NCBI GenBank assembly: GCA_936440205.1
Contig: OW387150.1
Span: 33,031,795-33,095,794, forward strand
Direction: 5' to 3'
DNA: 64,000 bases
Source of the DNA: Lepidonotus clava
Lineage: Eukaryota > Annelida > Polychaeta > Phyllodocida > Polynoidae
Every line of letters begins with the position of its first letter. The stretch's first letter is position 1. Below, in pieces: positions 11,193-22,172 of the stretch. A program made the translations under genes and the position numbers. The notes beneath the pieces are model-generated. The model saw only the letters and a program-made list of their open reading frames with translations. It made no database searches and had not been told where the DNA came from.

Positions 11193-11575
11193 TACAATGC
11201 AAAACCAGTAAGGGTTATTTTCAACTCGTGATATATTTTGGTGAAATAACATCTACACTAACGTACTTGCGCATGCATATTATTCATCATTCATCTGTAG
11301 AATATATATGTCAATACAGTTATGTAACAGACAGCAAATGTTGGTTGTCAATTGTCTTAGCTGTGTTACAGTTTGTAGGTATTTTGTGAATATGAATATC
11401 ACAAACTTAATACTTTTGCCACATAATTTCGTGAAATTCCGTATATGAAATAATATATTTAATCTCTATTCATATTGTTGATTAGCCCTGTTTACTAATA
11501 CTGAAGTGATTTTTGTCGCTTAGACATGGCAGTAAAAGAGGGTTAACCAAGTGAATGTGTTGTATAGAATGTTTA

Positions 11576-12152
11576 AAGGAGGAACCAACTGAGCGATGCG
11601 ATTACGAATCTGTCCAAATAAGATGTTGCATTTGACCAATTTAAAACATTATATGTGTTTTCTAAGTGATCACCAGTTTTTCAACCTATTTATGATTATA
11701 TTGCTTAATGGGTACACCTCTTTTTCCCACTTGTGATCGATTTCTGAACATTTTCAACTATACCTGAACCAAAAAAGACCAAGAGACATCCACGATACAT
11801 CGGAATTTATGGTGGCGTGTATTTTAGGATCCACAATACAAAAAAAAGTTACCCACAAAACATCCACAACACATTTTTGGACATGAAACTAATATGATGA
11901 ATCTTGATAAAATCATATAATACATTTTATAGTGTGCTTCAATGATAATGGAACAATATTAATATGACATTAGAAAAAAATTGAAAGAAATTGTCGTCAC
12001 CTAAAGTCCCATGATCACAAATATAGCGATCATGGGTGTTTTCACGTTTGGTGGGGATGAAATATTGTGGATGTTTTTTGTTTGGGCCTCCTTATCACTT
12101 CAACAATGAAATCCAACCAGAATTTCTGTTGCACTGCTCAATGGGTGCTCCT
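11576..12152. mobile_element. MITE family B, copy 2, hosting a J element
   Basis: The left end GGAGGAACCAACTGAGCGA pairs with CTGCTCAATGGGTGCTCC at the right. The element is split by a J-like element at about 11763-12090. Confidence 0.6.
11763..12090. mobile_element. J-family element nested in family B
   Basis: The left side has ACCAAAAAAGACC then ACATCCACGATACATC. The right side has GTGGATGTTTTTTG and GGGCCTCC. Interior motifs (CCCATGATCACAAATATAGC, GAAATATTGTGG) recur in the J copy at 16675-16970. Confidence 0.5.
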
Positions 12153-12475
12153 CTATAAACGCAGGAGAATATCTGTTATTGGTCTATGGGAATAAACTGT
12201 AGAAAATCGGTCGAGCCATGCACAAGGACAATTGTCGAATAATGTATAGGCCCTCTGCTTAAGCATAACCTGGCATGGAAATTGTTGGAAGTATCCTTTG
12301 TTTGCTCCCACAATGCATAGTTGATGAAGAATATCCAATGGTCATCAGACTCCAAATGGTAATGAAGTGTGGCCTAGACATGCATGCTCAGTGGTGACAA
12401 TGATAATGACAGTTCTGGCGGTTCTATTGAGAGCTCCAGGAAAGCGCCCTACCGTTTTCATAAGTACTACTTCTA
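12153..12475. other. Unassigned spacer
   Basis: About 320 bp with no recognisable feature. Confidence 0.35.
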
Positions 12476-12735
12476 AAATGATGTCCTTTCGAATGTAGCC
12501 GTCTGCACACTGAACTTACTTCAAGTCATACCAAGAACCAGAGAAATAGGCTGCTATCATCCTGTCCATCTGGTTGCTGTTTTGTTAAACTGCTTATTTA
12601 AAGACCAGCAAATTGGGTCGCAACCCCTTTATTTAGTTCCACTCTCATCTTCTATGTGTCTTCATGTTTTAGTGGTTAGGACCTTAACCTCCAAACCCAA
12701 AGTTTGCGGGTTTAAATTCTGAAAGGGTTTTTTGT
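12476..12735 (+). repeat. Composite repeat with tRNA-like segment, copy 1
   Basis: The 3' part has a box A-like TAGTGGTTAGGA and a box B-like GGGTTTAAATTC, spaced as in a tRNA. This suggests a tRNA-derived SINE or a captured tRNA fragment. The 180 bp upstream (TGAACTTACTTCAAG, CATACCAAGAACC, TTATTTAGTTCC) also recurs at 55195-55445, so the mobile unit is larger than the tRNA-like part. Confidence 0.6.
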
Positions 12736-12937
12736 TGCCAGTGTTTTTCATCCCGAAAAGAGAGCATGAAATATTGCAATAAACACATTAAATATGAGTT
12801 TGGCTTTTTGAACACATACTAAGTTCTGGAGGTAATGAAAAAAGTAACTCAATATAGATCTTATAAAGTAAATGAATGCAATGAATCATGTACTTTAGGA
12901 AGACTGTTTTCAGCTGAGAGTAACACACTGAATATGA

Positions 12938-13300
12938 GATTGGTTGGTTGGTTGGTTATTGGTGTTTAACGCCGTATTAATATCTATGGTTACATGATGG
13001 CGAGAACAAGGGTTTTGGCAATTATGTCCTTCAGGTAATTGTATCTATGAGATGATGAATCTATGAGAAGGTAGAGACCATACCCCTACACTTTTACCGA
13101 GGCAGGTGTTATTTAATGTACAGGGTCCTATAGGCAGGGCCCTACACACAACAGCCGGTGGCCCAGGAGCCTTTGATATCCTTGTTGAGAGACATGCAGA
13201 GGGGTGTAGCAGCCAGTTCAGCACAGCCCAGGATCAAATCCAGGCTGCCAGAACAACAAGCAGTAGCTCTAACCACTTCACCACCCCACATGCCTATGTG
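12938..13300 (-). repeat. tRNA-derived SINE (full copy)
   Basis: On the minus strand it opens with a box A-like GTGGTTAGAGCTACTGC and box B-like GGATTTGATCCTGG. It runs about 350 bp through AACACCTGCCTCGG and GGCGTTAAACACC, and ends in an (AACC)n tail, seen on the plus strand as TTGGTTGGTTGGTT. Part of the body recurs at 57384-57495 in the opposite orientation. Pol III transcription is inferred from the boxes. Confidence 0.7.
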
Positions 13301-13636
13301 ACATTAGTGTTGAATGATTATTGCCAGGGTAACAGGTCTTCTGACACCAAATCAAGTTTCAGGATAATATCATTATATCAATAACAATAATTTATCTTTA
13401 TCTCTTTATCAAAAGAACCTTTTACAAGTATATATTTCCACTTTTTTTCAGATTTTTCCTATCTTTTTTCATTTATGGCACATTCAGTACTTGAGATATG
13501 GGTTTTAGATATGCATGCACATTGGACTTTTAAGAGGGGACCAATGATTGTCTACTTGAAGGAAAGGCAGCTAAAAAGATGTGACTCTTTATGGTCAGAG
13601 CCACTGCTAGACAGGGTAAGCAGGGTAGCCCTTCTG
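13301..13636. other. Unassigned AT-rich spacer
   Basis: No feature recognised between the SINE and the large palindromic element. Confidence 0.35.
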
Positions 13637-14040
13637 TTAAGACACTAAGTCACATAGTGACCCTAAGTCACATAGCACCAGTCTTTGTGAGTTAGGGTCA
13701 CCCTCAAGACCCTATCCCACAAAGGCCTAAAGTGACCCTAAGTCACAAAGTTATGTGACTTATTGCCCTATGTGACTTAGTGTCCTGACATGTTATGACA
13801 CTAAGTCACAATGTGACCCTAAGTCACATAGCCCCAGATTTTGTGACTTAGGGCGTTAAGACACTAACATAGCACCAGTCTTTGTGACTTAGGGTTACCC
13901 TCAAGTCACAAAGTTATGTGACTTAGTGACCTATGTGACTTAGTGTCCTAACACGTTAAGACACTAAGTCACATAGTGACCCTAAGTCACATAGGTCCAA
14001 ATTTTGTAACTTAGGGTCACCCTCAAGACCTCACAAAGGT

Positions 14041-15155
14041 GTTAAGGCACTAAGTGACAAAAGGCACTAACTGGCAAAATTTGGTCACTTAGTGCCTTTT
14101 TGTCACTTAGTGCCTCCCACAAGGCACTAAGTGACAAAAACGTCCTTATGTGGTAAAGACACTAAATGACAAAACTTTTTCCATTTGCTTTCTTTTGGTC
14201 AATAATTACTTAGTCTCTTTTTATTTATTTTTTTATTCCTTGATTAATTTTTATTTTATATTTACTATTTTCTCTTTATAAATCAATTATTTCTATCATT
14301 TGATAATTGTTTTTATTTATTGATTAAACATTAATTAATTGATTAATTACCGATGAATCATTTATTTATTTATTTATAAGTAACTAATTTACAAATCTTT
14401 TACCATTTACTTCATTTTTATCATTGATTATTTAATGTCCATTTATCCATTCATCAAGTATTTTTTTTATTTATTTATTTCATCTTTCTTTTAATTAATT
14501 TGTATTTATCAATTAATTTTTGTTATTTATTCATTATTTATTTTCATTTGATTATTGATGACTTATTTATTAATCCATTTACTGATAATTAATCTTTCTA
14601 TTATTTTCACTTTTTATTCATTAATTATAATTAATTAACTTTTAGTCATTAGTATTGATCTTATTTTCATTATCTATAGTTTATTTATTAATATTTTTTT
14701 TGAATATTCACTTATTTAATGATTTATGATTTATTAATTTTTATTACTAATTAACTAATTTTATCTATTGATCATATTATTCATTTTATTCATTAATTAC
14801 TTATTGCTATTGAATATATAAGTATTTATTTATTTTCACCTATTCATGAATAAAAATATTTTTTGCTCTCTTTTAATCACTTTTTATTCATCTATTAATT
14901 ATCAATTTCTTAATAAATCATTTATTGCCAATCATTTCTTATTATCAATTGATTAAAACAAAATTATAATTAATTGATTAAAACAAAATAAAATATTTCT
15001 CATAATCAATTAATCAAATGACAAAATGATTGTCGGTTAAAGTTTTTGTCACTTAGTGCCAATTGAGGTTTTTGTCACTTAGTGCCTTAAGGGTGGCACT
15101 AAGTGACAAAAATTCAGATTTTGTCATTTAGTGCCCTTTTGTCACTTAGTGCCTT
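14041..15155. mobile_element. Inner palindromic element nested in 13637-16203
   Basis: It begins TTAAGGCACTAAGTGAC and ends GTCACTTAGTGCCTTAA, flanked by ACAAAGG-type host sequence. Its word is GGCACTAAGTGACAAAA, distinct from the outer GACACTAAGTCAC. The middle, about 14160-15020, is very AT-rich with T-rich runs on the plus strand. Confidence 0.7.
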
Positions 15156-15179
15156 AACAAAGGCCTTAGATCGAAGAGT

Positions 15180-15950
15180 TACATTATATGTGACATTAAG
15201 TCACAAAATGACTTTGATTCACATAGCACTATATTTGCTAATAGTTATGGTATAGATAACAATGAAAAAAGACTGAATAGTAAATAATTGAATAATGATT
15301 AATGGTAATAATTAAAAAGTAATAGAAATGAAGTGAATCATTATCTTATAAAGGAAATGATGAAAGTAAAACTAATTATTAATAAATACAAATGATCAAT
15401 AATAAAAAAATGATTAAGAAATAATTAATAAAATAAATATAAATAAATATAAAGTATACTTCTCTATGAGGTTGAGTCTTGAAATGGTTAATAAATATCA
15501 CAAAATTAATTACTGACAAATATTTGATGATTTATTACTTAGAAAAATGATAAATTGAAAAAATAAAAAATAAAAATTATATATGAAAATAATTAATAAT
15601 AGTAATAATTGATCATATGATACCTAATAATATAATAAATAAATAAATAATGAAATAATTTTAAATGAATAATAAACTGAATAAATAAATAAACAATATT
15701 AACTGAATAAACAAATAATTAAATGATTAGAAATGATTGGAAATTTATTGCATGAAAAATAATTAATTAATAAAGTATGAATAAATATAGATAAATATAG
15801 ATAAGAATAATGAATAAAATATATGAATAATAAATAGATAAATAATGATGAATAGATAAATAAAAATAGATAAATGATTAATTAAAATTAAGTGACTAAA
15901 AAATGTATTCCCTGAAAAACAATCAATTCATGAAATAAAGAATAATAAAA
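15180..15950. repeat. A-rich low-complexity tract
   Basis: About 770 bp of AATAAATAAT-like sequence on the plus strand. It mirrors the T-rich interior of the inner element at 14160-15020, so the whole 2.6-kb structure has opposite strand composition in its two halves. Confidence 0.7.
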
Positions 15951-15962
15951 AAAAGTCACAAA

Positions 15963-16071
15963 ATGACCCTAAATCACAAAGTGACCCTAAGTCACAAAGT
16001 GACCCTAAGTCACAAAGTGACCCTAAGTCACAAAGTGACCCTAAGTCACAAAGTGACCCTAAGTCACAAAG
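15963..16071. repeat. 18-bp tandem array
   Basis: About six units of GTGACCCTAAGTCACAAA. Each unit holds an internal inverted pair, GTGAC and GTCAC. It lies in the right arm of the outer palindromic element. Confidence 0.9.
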
Positions 16072-16431
16072 TTTGTGACTTAGTGTCTTTACCGCTTAGG
16101 GTTTTATTTGTGACTTAGGGACTTGAGGTGGCCCTAAGTCACATACTGACCCTAAGTCACAAAACTTTGTGACTTAGTGCCCTATGTGACTTAGTGTCTT
16201 AACACCTTCTAACATTGACCTCTGGCCAGTAGAGGCTCTCCTTACTGGGACCATTGTTAGTAGCCTTTCCAGGTGGGTCCTGTAAGGCACACAACAACCA
16301 GTTAAGGGTCTTTGTAAGGCTGATAACAACTAGTCATCACCGTCTTTCTGACAAAGCCTCTTTAGGGGTACCCGCTCCTATTGGGAGCTCTGACAAGGGC
16401 ACTAATCACAAGTTGTGACCGGTACGCCTTA

Positions 16432-16991
16432 AGGCAATATTACACTATGTGTTAGCTGGCTTGCATTTGGGCTTTTTTGCCCCAACGCGAGTACCCAATG
16501 CATACTTTAGCAACCAACGTGACCTAACACAACCCAATGTGACCCCCAACATGACCCCCAACCGAGTAGTATAATATGCTTCACGTTTGGTCTGACGTGT
16601 AGTGTAACATAGACTGAACGCAAATCGTACATGTTGGGCAACACCACCCAATGTGAACAGGTACCAGGGGTGCCAACCAAAAAACCTCCTTGATACAGCA
16701 CAATGTATTGTGGCCTGCCACGATACAAAAATTCCAACCAGAAAAAAATGGCGATAAATTTTTGTGAAAAACATAATAAAATAAGTCACAATATGTGTAA
16801 AGTCATATAAAATGTGTGTTTGAAGGACAATTTAAATGAAAAAAATGAAAAGAAAAATCCATGAAATATTGTAGGTAATTAATATCCCATGGTCACAAAT
16901 CTAGTGATTGTCAGTATTTGGATGTATCGTGAGGTTGAAATATTGTTGCTTTTTTTGGTTGGCACCCCTGATGTGTAGTGTAATTAGGGCT
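16432..16991. mobile_element. MITE family I, copy 1, hosting a J element
   Basis: The left end AGGCAATATTACACTATGTG and right end GTGTAGTGTAATTAGGGCT are inverted. TTA lies on both sides (16429-16431 and 16992-16994). A J element is inserted at 16675-16970. Interior CAACGTGACC-type words match the fold-back copy at 22173-22670. Confidence 0.75.
16675..16970. mobile_element. J-family element nested in family I
   Basis: CAGGGGTGCCAACCAAAAAA at the left is inverted at the right as TTTTTTTGGTTGGCACCCCT. CAGGGG ends suggest hAT, but I could not see a matching 8-bp duplication. Frames across it are by-products. Confidence 0.75.
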
Positions 16992-17429
16992 TTACGTTTA
17001 CAAAGGGCATAGGCATGGAATATACAGCAGACGGCCATTAAAGGTATATTCAATAGATGATTATATTTCAGGTGTTGCACATCAATGCTGATATTGTATT
17101 TCAAATGCATTACATTCAGAAAATGTGTCTTGAAGTGATAAAAAGAACAGGTCAACTCTGACTCTACATCTTGAGATAAATTTCTTCCCTCCACATGTTT
17201 GATGCCTATGTCCACTCAGGATGTGATGTAATTAGGTAGGGTAACCTGTTTGAGAAAATGAATGTTTTATGTTTTATAAGGTCGGAGTTAATTTCCATAG
17301 AATTATTGTCGTGTGTTGAAGTGATTTTATTACATTAGATATGTGAGATATTCACCTTTCAAACCAAGTGATTCATTGATATAAAGATGATGCCATCTCA
17401 GGACTATATTCCCCTATGCGATGTCGAGG

Positions 17430-17460
17430 TTGGTTACAGTCTATCATAGACTGTAACCAA
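17430..17460. repeat. Perfect 14-bp-arm hairpin
   Basis: TTGGTTACAGTCTA, a 3-base loop, then TAGACTGTAACCAA. It lies about 17 bp beyond the stop codon of the candidate exon's open frame on the minus strand. Confidence 0.85.
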
Positions 17461-17476
17461 ATAATAATGATTGATT

Positions 17477-17680
17477 TCAGCATCTTTGATCAGCACGGAT
17501 CTCCCTTACCTCAGCAGCCACATGTTGTTTATAATCCTCAAAAGATTTCTGCGATTCCAACTTTTCAAGATCGGACGTCTTGGCCATTGTTTTCTTCTGT
17601 AGACTCTGAAGTTCTGCACAGCTGACATGCATATGATGTTCGTAAGGGTATCCTCCATGTTTGTTTGTGTGGGCGATCAT
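17477..17680 (-). CDS. Candidate host exon, unrecognised protein
   Basis: On the minus strand a 67-codon frame begins MIAHTNKHGGYPYEHH and continues with a lysine- and glutamate-rich segment (KKTMAKTSDLEKLESQKSF) that could be helical. After HVAAE the DNA reads GAG/GTAAGG, an excellent splice donor, so the last residues to the stop would be intron read-through. Directly upstream, another frame is open from about 17890 to 17677 and ends in a TGA overlapping this ATG. That frame contains a serine-rich stretch (LSPSSSVSPS). The family is not recognised. It could be a genuine exon, a decayed gene or chance. A fossil Gypsy fragment lies 400 bp upstream on the same strand. Confidence 0.3.
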   Translation of the reverse strand: MIAHTNKHGGYPYEHHMHVSCAELQSLQKKTMAKTSDLEKLESQKSFEDYKQHVAAEVREIRADQRC

Positions 17681-18059
17681 AGAAGAACGCTCTCATGACG
17701 AGGTTTCTTTTCTAGTTGCGCGGATTCCATACTTGGAGATACAGATGATGAAGGTGACAAATGTGATACGTCCCGCTTACTCCCTCCATCCAAAAAAGAC
17801 ACCGGTATATACTGTGGAGTAACATAACAAAATTTGTCCTTGCACAGCTTGAATGTGTGGCGTTTGGTAGACCGCCATTTTGAATTGGACCGTTGCAGGT
17901 CGGTTTAGTGTTTACATACCGATTTCAGCTCATTCATTTCGTAAATGTGCCTAGTTTTTGTCCCGGTTTATCAGAAGTACTAAATCCACATATCAATGGT
18001 CTCAAAACTTCATCACAGTTGGTTAGTAGTTCGATTTGGCACAAAAACACAGGAGCTCC

Positions 18060-18703
18060 ACAACACTCAATACACCACTACAGTGGCGCCATCTCTTCAC
18101 TGTTCCTCACCCTGGCTCCTCTGTTCCTCATGTGTGCCTTCCTGGCCCAGGCTCCCAGCATGGCTCTCCACATAATCCAGAGATGTAGCCTTAGGTTCCC
18201 CACAAAGAAGTTCACAGTTCTGCTTCCTAGCCTCAGCCATTTCCCACTGAGTGACAGCATTCCTCCTCACCCCATAGTACTTGTCCAGTGCAGCCACAAC
18301 CTCTTGTTAAGATGAATTGTCCTCATCCACCCCCAGAATAAGCAAAACGTCATCTGCACAGTCCCCCATGGAGTAGAGTAACATGCTGACTTGCCTGTGA
18401 TCCGAAAGAGCACCCAGCCCAGATGCAGTCCTGTACCTCTCAAACCTCTCCAGCCATGTAGTCCAGAGGCCTGCTTGCCTGGGTCCAGCAGCAGCACCAC
18501 CCTTGAACTCTCTTGGCAGCTGAACCTGTTCCCTGGTCATCACCATCTTTGTTTTTCCTTGCTCCCAGATGAGGGTTCCAACTTTGCACCGGTAAGACAA
18601 GGAATCCACTGAAGTAAATGTTCTACTCACAGTTCCTCCAGGTGCTTGGGTCCTTAGTGTATCCTACTACCACGTAGAACAAGGTATCCCACCGCTGCCA
18701 CCA
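18060..18703 (-). pseudogene. Fossil Ty3/Gypsy element, primer-binding site and gag start
   Basis: On the minus strand, TGGTGGCAGCGGTGGGAT at about 18686-18703 looks like a tRNA primer-binding site directly downstream of an LTR ending in CA. About 55 bp further on, a gag-like reading begins. It carries the familiar W..WLERFERYRTASGL and QVSMLLYSMGDCADDVL patterns of invertebrate Gypsy Gag proteins, and then LDKYYGVRRN. The element is broken, with several disruptions, and no pol region is present. The age is probably considerable. Confidence 0.6.
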
Positions 18704-18860
18704 TGAAATATCAGGAACAATGCAGGAGAACTCTTGAGAACATTTTTATATATCCAGAGAAACATGGCTGAGTCAACCTTCAGGTATCACAACAGTAAAT
18801 AATAATTCAGGGGTCAATACACAAAGTAATTTTATTAAACCCAATAATACTACAGGGGGT
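18704..18860 (-). other. Remnant LTR of the fossil Gypsy element
   Basis: Directly upstream of the primer-binding site on the minus strand is a presumed LTR 3' portion ending TTTCA, with an AATAAA at about 18830. The 5' boundary is lost in the G/C-rich repeat that follows. Assigned by position only. Confidence 0.4.
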
Positions 18861-18906
18861 TGGTGGCACGCCACCCCCGCCTCCCCCCTAGTTACGGGCC
18901 TGGGGC

Positions 18907-18975
18907 GGCCCTGTGGTTCTCCTCCCGGCCCTGTGGTTCTCCTCCCGGCCCTGTGGCTCCTCTCTCGGCCCTGTT
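18907..18975. repeat. 20-bp GC-rich minisatellite
   Basis: Three to four units of CGGCCCTGTGGTTCTCCTCC with minor changes. This is locally far more GC-rich than the window. Confidence 0.85.
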
Positions 18976-19004
18976 TCCCCCTCCTGGGAACCCCTTCCTT
19001 AGGT

Positions 19005-19328
19005 CTCATAAATGCCTCAGAATACTTCAGATTGCAGGAATGAGAGGTTAAATTTTCATTTTTTTCCTGGGGGTCAACCCCCCCCCACCCCCCAATGGGA
19101 GGGAGTACCCCGTCCAACCCTCCCTTTCTAATACACTCCCACATCCCCTCTTATTCCCTGGAAGGATGGATATGAACATGAAAATAATAAACATTTTTGA
19201 GATCACATGAGTGCCTTAGAATGCTTCAGATTGCATGAATGAGAGGTTAAATTTTCAAAAATTTTCCTGGGGTGGCCCCCATACCCACCCAATCGGAGGG
19301 GATACCCCTCCCATGCCCTCCCCCTGGA
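19005..19328. repeat. Two diverged tandem units (~135 bp each)
   Basis: Units at about 19005-19140 and 19196-19328 share TTCAGATTGCA, GAATGAGAGGTTAAATTTTC, TTTTCCTGGGG and a CCACCC-AAT-GGAGGG block in the same order. A right end resembling a hAT MITE, CCTGGATCAGCCCCTG, follows at about 19412-19427. Confidence 0.65.
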
Positions 19329-19429
19329 CGGCTTCACCGTTCACTAATTAAGTCGTCATTTATAGTACTACCAACTTTTCAAACATTGGCACCCCTTCCC
19401 CAAAACAATTCCTGGATCAGCCCCTGTTT

Positions 19430-19975
19430 AACATTTTGATGTTCAACCCCACCCCACCCACCCCACCCACAATCAACCAAATATCCCCTACGCGTCCCGG
19501 ATTTTGACCATCACAGGTTGGCAGGCCTGTAGTTGATGGCCTTTGTACAATAAAAAGGCAATATATACATACACTCTGGACTTCATTTGAAAGAAAATTA
19601 AAACTATTATCCTTTACTTTGTTTTCACATTAGTGATTCAGGAAATTGTCATTAAAATTGGCCCTGGGGACCACAGCATAATCATATATACACAGTGGTT
19701 ATCATCATTCGGTAGGCGGAAATTGACACGAAGTGAAATGTCATATCCGCACCCAGAATGGTATCCAATATAATGTACAAAAATCTTTCTCCTATATCAC
19801 CTTGCAAAAGAAAATAATACCAATATATGGCATGAGAAAGTCATCTACTTGCAATACAAAGTACAATCATGATAAAAATATTTAGAGTTATAATTTAGTT
19901 TTTAAACTTTGCTCTTTTTTAGCAATTCATTTTTAAAAGTTCAAGTGTTGTATGCCAATTTAGAGGATACTATTA
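19430..19975. other. Unassigned spacer
   Basis: C-rich then AT-rich sequence of about 550 bp. No gene or clear repeat end is recognised. Confidence 0.35.
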
Positions 19976-20235
19976 AGGGCCATACCCACTAAGAGATTTT
20001 ACCATTAACGGGTGACGGGTGACTGGAAGAGTGAACAGTGAAATTGTTGGGCAACTGGCATATCTAGCGAGTTTGGTAGTTTTGGCGATTTTTCTGGTGA
20101 TTTTCCCAGTGATTCAGTTGCCCGTCACCCGTCACCCAGAATGCACACCATACACAAGGGGAATCACCCAGTAGTTCATTGATAATCCAGTCACCTGGCA
20201 CTTTTAGCCAATTCTCTAGAATCTTAGTCACATTA
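19976..20235. mobile_element. MITE family E, copy 3
   Basis: The left end AGGGCCATACCCACTAAGAG follows a TTA (19973-19975). The interior repeats GGGTGACGGGTGACTGG and its inverse CAGTTGCCCGTCACCCGTCA. The right terminus is unclear, so the end is approximate. Confidence 0.5.
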
Positions 20236-20368
20236 CTCAACGGGTTCCTGCTTTGAAAGAGTAATGTTTCTCCGAATTGAGGAAGAAAATAAATCAAAAA
20301 TGCAAAAATATACACATATTGCTCTATAATACAGATTTGAATGGATTCAACAGCATTTGACCTACCGA

Positions 20369-20660
20369 AGGCTGGAACCCACTGAACGATGCAGCTAAGA
20401 TTCAGATCAATTAGGAGATCATCAGTGGCTAACGCCTAAAGGAGGGTAACCATTTAGCGACTAAACTAAATTCTGGTCGTCTTGATTAGTTCTGGTTGTT
20501 TGATTCTGGTCGAAAACGACCAGAACTTGTCAAAAACGACCAGAATTGGTGTTCTCACTGAGCAATCTGACCAGTTCTGGTTGTTTTCGAACAGAATCAA
20601 GGGACCAGAACTGGTTGAGGCAACCATAATTTAGTTCAATCACCACATGGGTACCCCGAT
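20369..20660. mobile_element. MITE family B, copy 3
   Basis: The left end AGGCTGGAACCCACTGAACG is followed by many CTGGTCG/CGACCAG words. The right end is worn near ATTTAGTTCAATCACCACAT. Confidence 0.55.
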
Positions 20661-20739
20661 TAACATTGTCTAATGTTTGGCAAGCTAGTTCTCTTTTTTT
20701 CAGATTTCTGTTCAAATGGCTCAGTGGAAACACCGTTCC

Positions 20740-21205
20740 TGGTCATGTTCCACTACACGACATCAGCTACGACACGGCCACGACACGGCTGTGATATGAT
20801 CATATTGTGGCCAAGTTGTGGACTGGCTACGACATTTAAGTCATGCGATACAGCTTTTATCACAGTGAAAGTCGTGGGAGGAATGTCGTAAGGTTCAACC
20901 CAAGCTACGATATGTATTTGACATGTTTAATAATGTCGTGGGAAAAAGGTACAAATTCATTGAATTACAGGCCATGTTGTAGGGAATATCACAGTGAATA
21001 TCGTAGGGAATTGTACTTCCCATTGGTAAAAGCCTGAGCATGTCGTAGTCATTGTAATGCCCTATTGGGTGTGATAGGGCAACAATAGGACTGCAACATA
21101 CACACACAAGGTTAGACAGATAGGCGCCTCCTCCTGCGATACCTAGTAATGTCATCGTGTGATATGGTCCTCATATCGTAGGTGATTGGTAATGTGTAGT
21201 GGAAT
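20740..21205. mobile_element. MITE family D-like, copy with CGACA words
   Basis: The left TGTTCCACTACACGACATC is mirrored at the right by ATGTGTAGTGGAATACC. CTACGACA/TGTCGTAG words recur throughout. Ends are approximate. Confidence 0.5.
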
Positions 21206-21552
21206 ACCCCCTTAAGATACACCAACTTGTGCTGTTCCCATATGATTGGCACAGAACTTCAATACTCCAGGACACCCTATGCAGGACCAACCATTCTGAT
21301 GGGCAAAGGGTTAGGTTACCCAACAGTTTGTGACTGTACATAACTGTAAGACCTGTGTCCACACCTGTAATGGTGGGCACAACTCACCTGCTTCAGGTAG
21401 GTCAACAACTGAGATGATTTGGATGTGACAGGGGTGGATTCAGGATTTTGAAAAGGGGCTGGAGGTGGGGGCGTCAGTTTAATAAAGCGTTGTGCATTTG
21501 TGTATGCATATACACATGTGGCGTGTTCCTTTATCTTGTGGTGTTTTTTGTA

Positions 21553-21672
21553 CAAGAATGTTATAATATCGTTGCAGTGCAACGTCACAGCAGTAGATTG
21601 CAGCAACATTATTGGGAGCAATCAAAATAACGTAACAAGAACCAAGCCAGAACGTCACACGTTTGGCTGGGC
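21553..21672 (+). mobile_element. MITE family L, partial right end
   Basis: AATGTTATAATATCGTTGCA, then ATTGGGAGCAATCAAAATAA and AGAACCAAGCCAGAACG, ending TTTGGCTGGG. This is the terminal third of family L. Just upstream, CAGGGGTGGATTCAGGATTT (about 21429) looks like one end of a different, hAT-like repeat. Confidence 0.65.
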
Positions 21673-21889
21673 TGTTTTTATGATTCCTGATGTACATAGA
21701 CTAGGCATCAACAGTATGGTGGCAGGACATTCAAACATGGTAGTTATATTATCTTCAAATGATTTTAGGAAGGGCCCTCGGACATCTTGTGATAGGAACG
21801 TTTTGCTCTTCCGATGGTATTTGTTTTCTGCAAAGAGAAATGTGACCATTGCTTTTTGTATAGGTCGTTTCTCAGTAAAGGCCGTATTA

Positions 21890-22096
21890 AGGCTGGAACC
21901 CATTGAGCGACCAAACTAAATTCTGGTCGTTTCTACCAGAACTGGTCACAAAACACAAAAATAGGTTTTCCCACTAAGTGGGAACACCATTACTGGCCGT
22001 TTCCGACCATTTCTGGTCGTTTCAACAAGAACCAAGCGACCAGAACTGGTAGAAACGACTAGAATTTCAGTTTAGTCGCTCAATGGGTTCCAGCCT
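21890..22096. mobile_element. MITE family B, complete copy
   Basis: AGGCTGGAACCCATTGAGCG at the left is inverted at the right as GCTCAATGGGTTCCAGCCT, with TTA on both sides (21887-21889 and 22097-22099). The interior is a near-palindrome of CTGGTCGTTTC and GAAACGACTAG-type words. This is the reference copy for the family. Confidence 0.85.
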
Positions 22097-22172
22097 TTAC
22101 TCTACGCATCAGGGGATCGTTCGCATTAGGTCCCGTTGCACAACGCTTCTGACTAGCCTTTGGGTAATATTA

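Larger units (their letters stand above)
13637..16203. mobile_element. Large two-tier palindromic element, outer unit
   Basis: TTAAGACACTAAGTCACATA at the left is inverted at the right as CTATGTGACTTAGTGTCTTA. TTAA is present at both edges, either as a target duplication or as the end of the TIR. The arms (13637-14040 and about 15950-16203) are built almost wholly from GTGACTTAG/CTAAGTCAC words. Another palindromic element (14041-15155) sits inside. No coding potential. The TTAA edges would fit a piggyBac-like non-autonomous element, but no family is proven. Confidence 0.7.

Noticed and set aside
12655-12735. A functional tRNA gene
   Set aside because: Only box A- and B-like motifs are present; I could not form an acceptor stem, and a related copy at 55.4 kb marks it as a repeat.
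13637-16203. CRISPR-like array suggested by regularly spaced GTGACTTAG words
   Set aside because: Spacers are not unique or of constant length, words occur in both orientations, and this is eukaryotic repeat DNA.
17893-18315. 140-codon plus-strand frame
   Set aside because: It lies largely antisense to the Gypsy gag-like fragment, which is the recognisable product.
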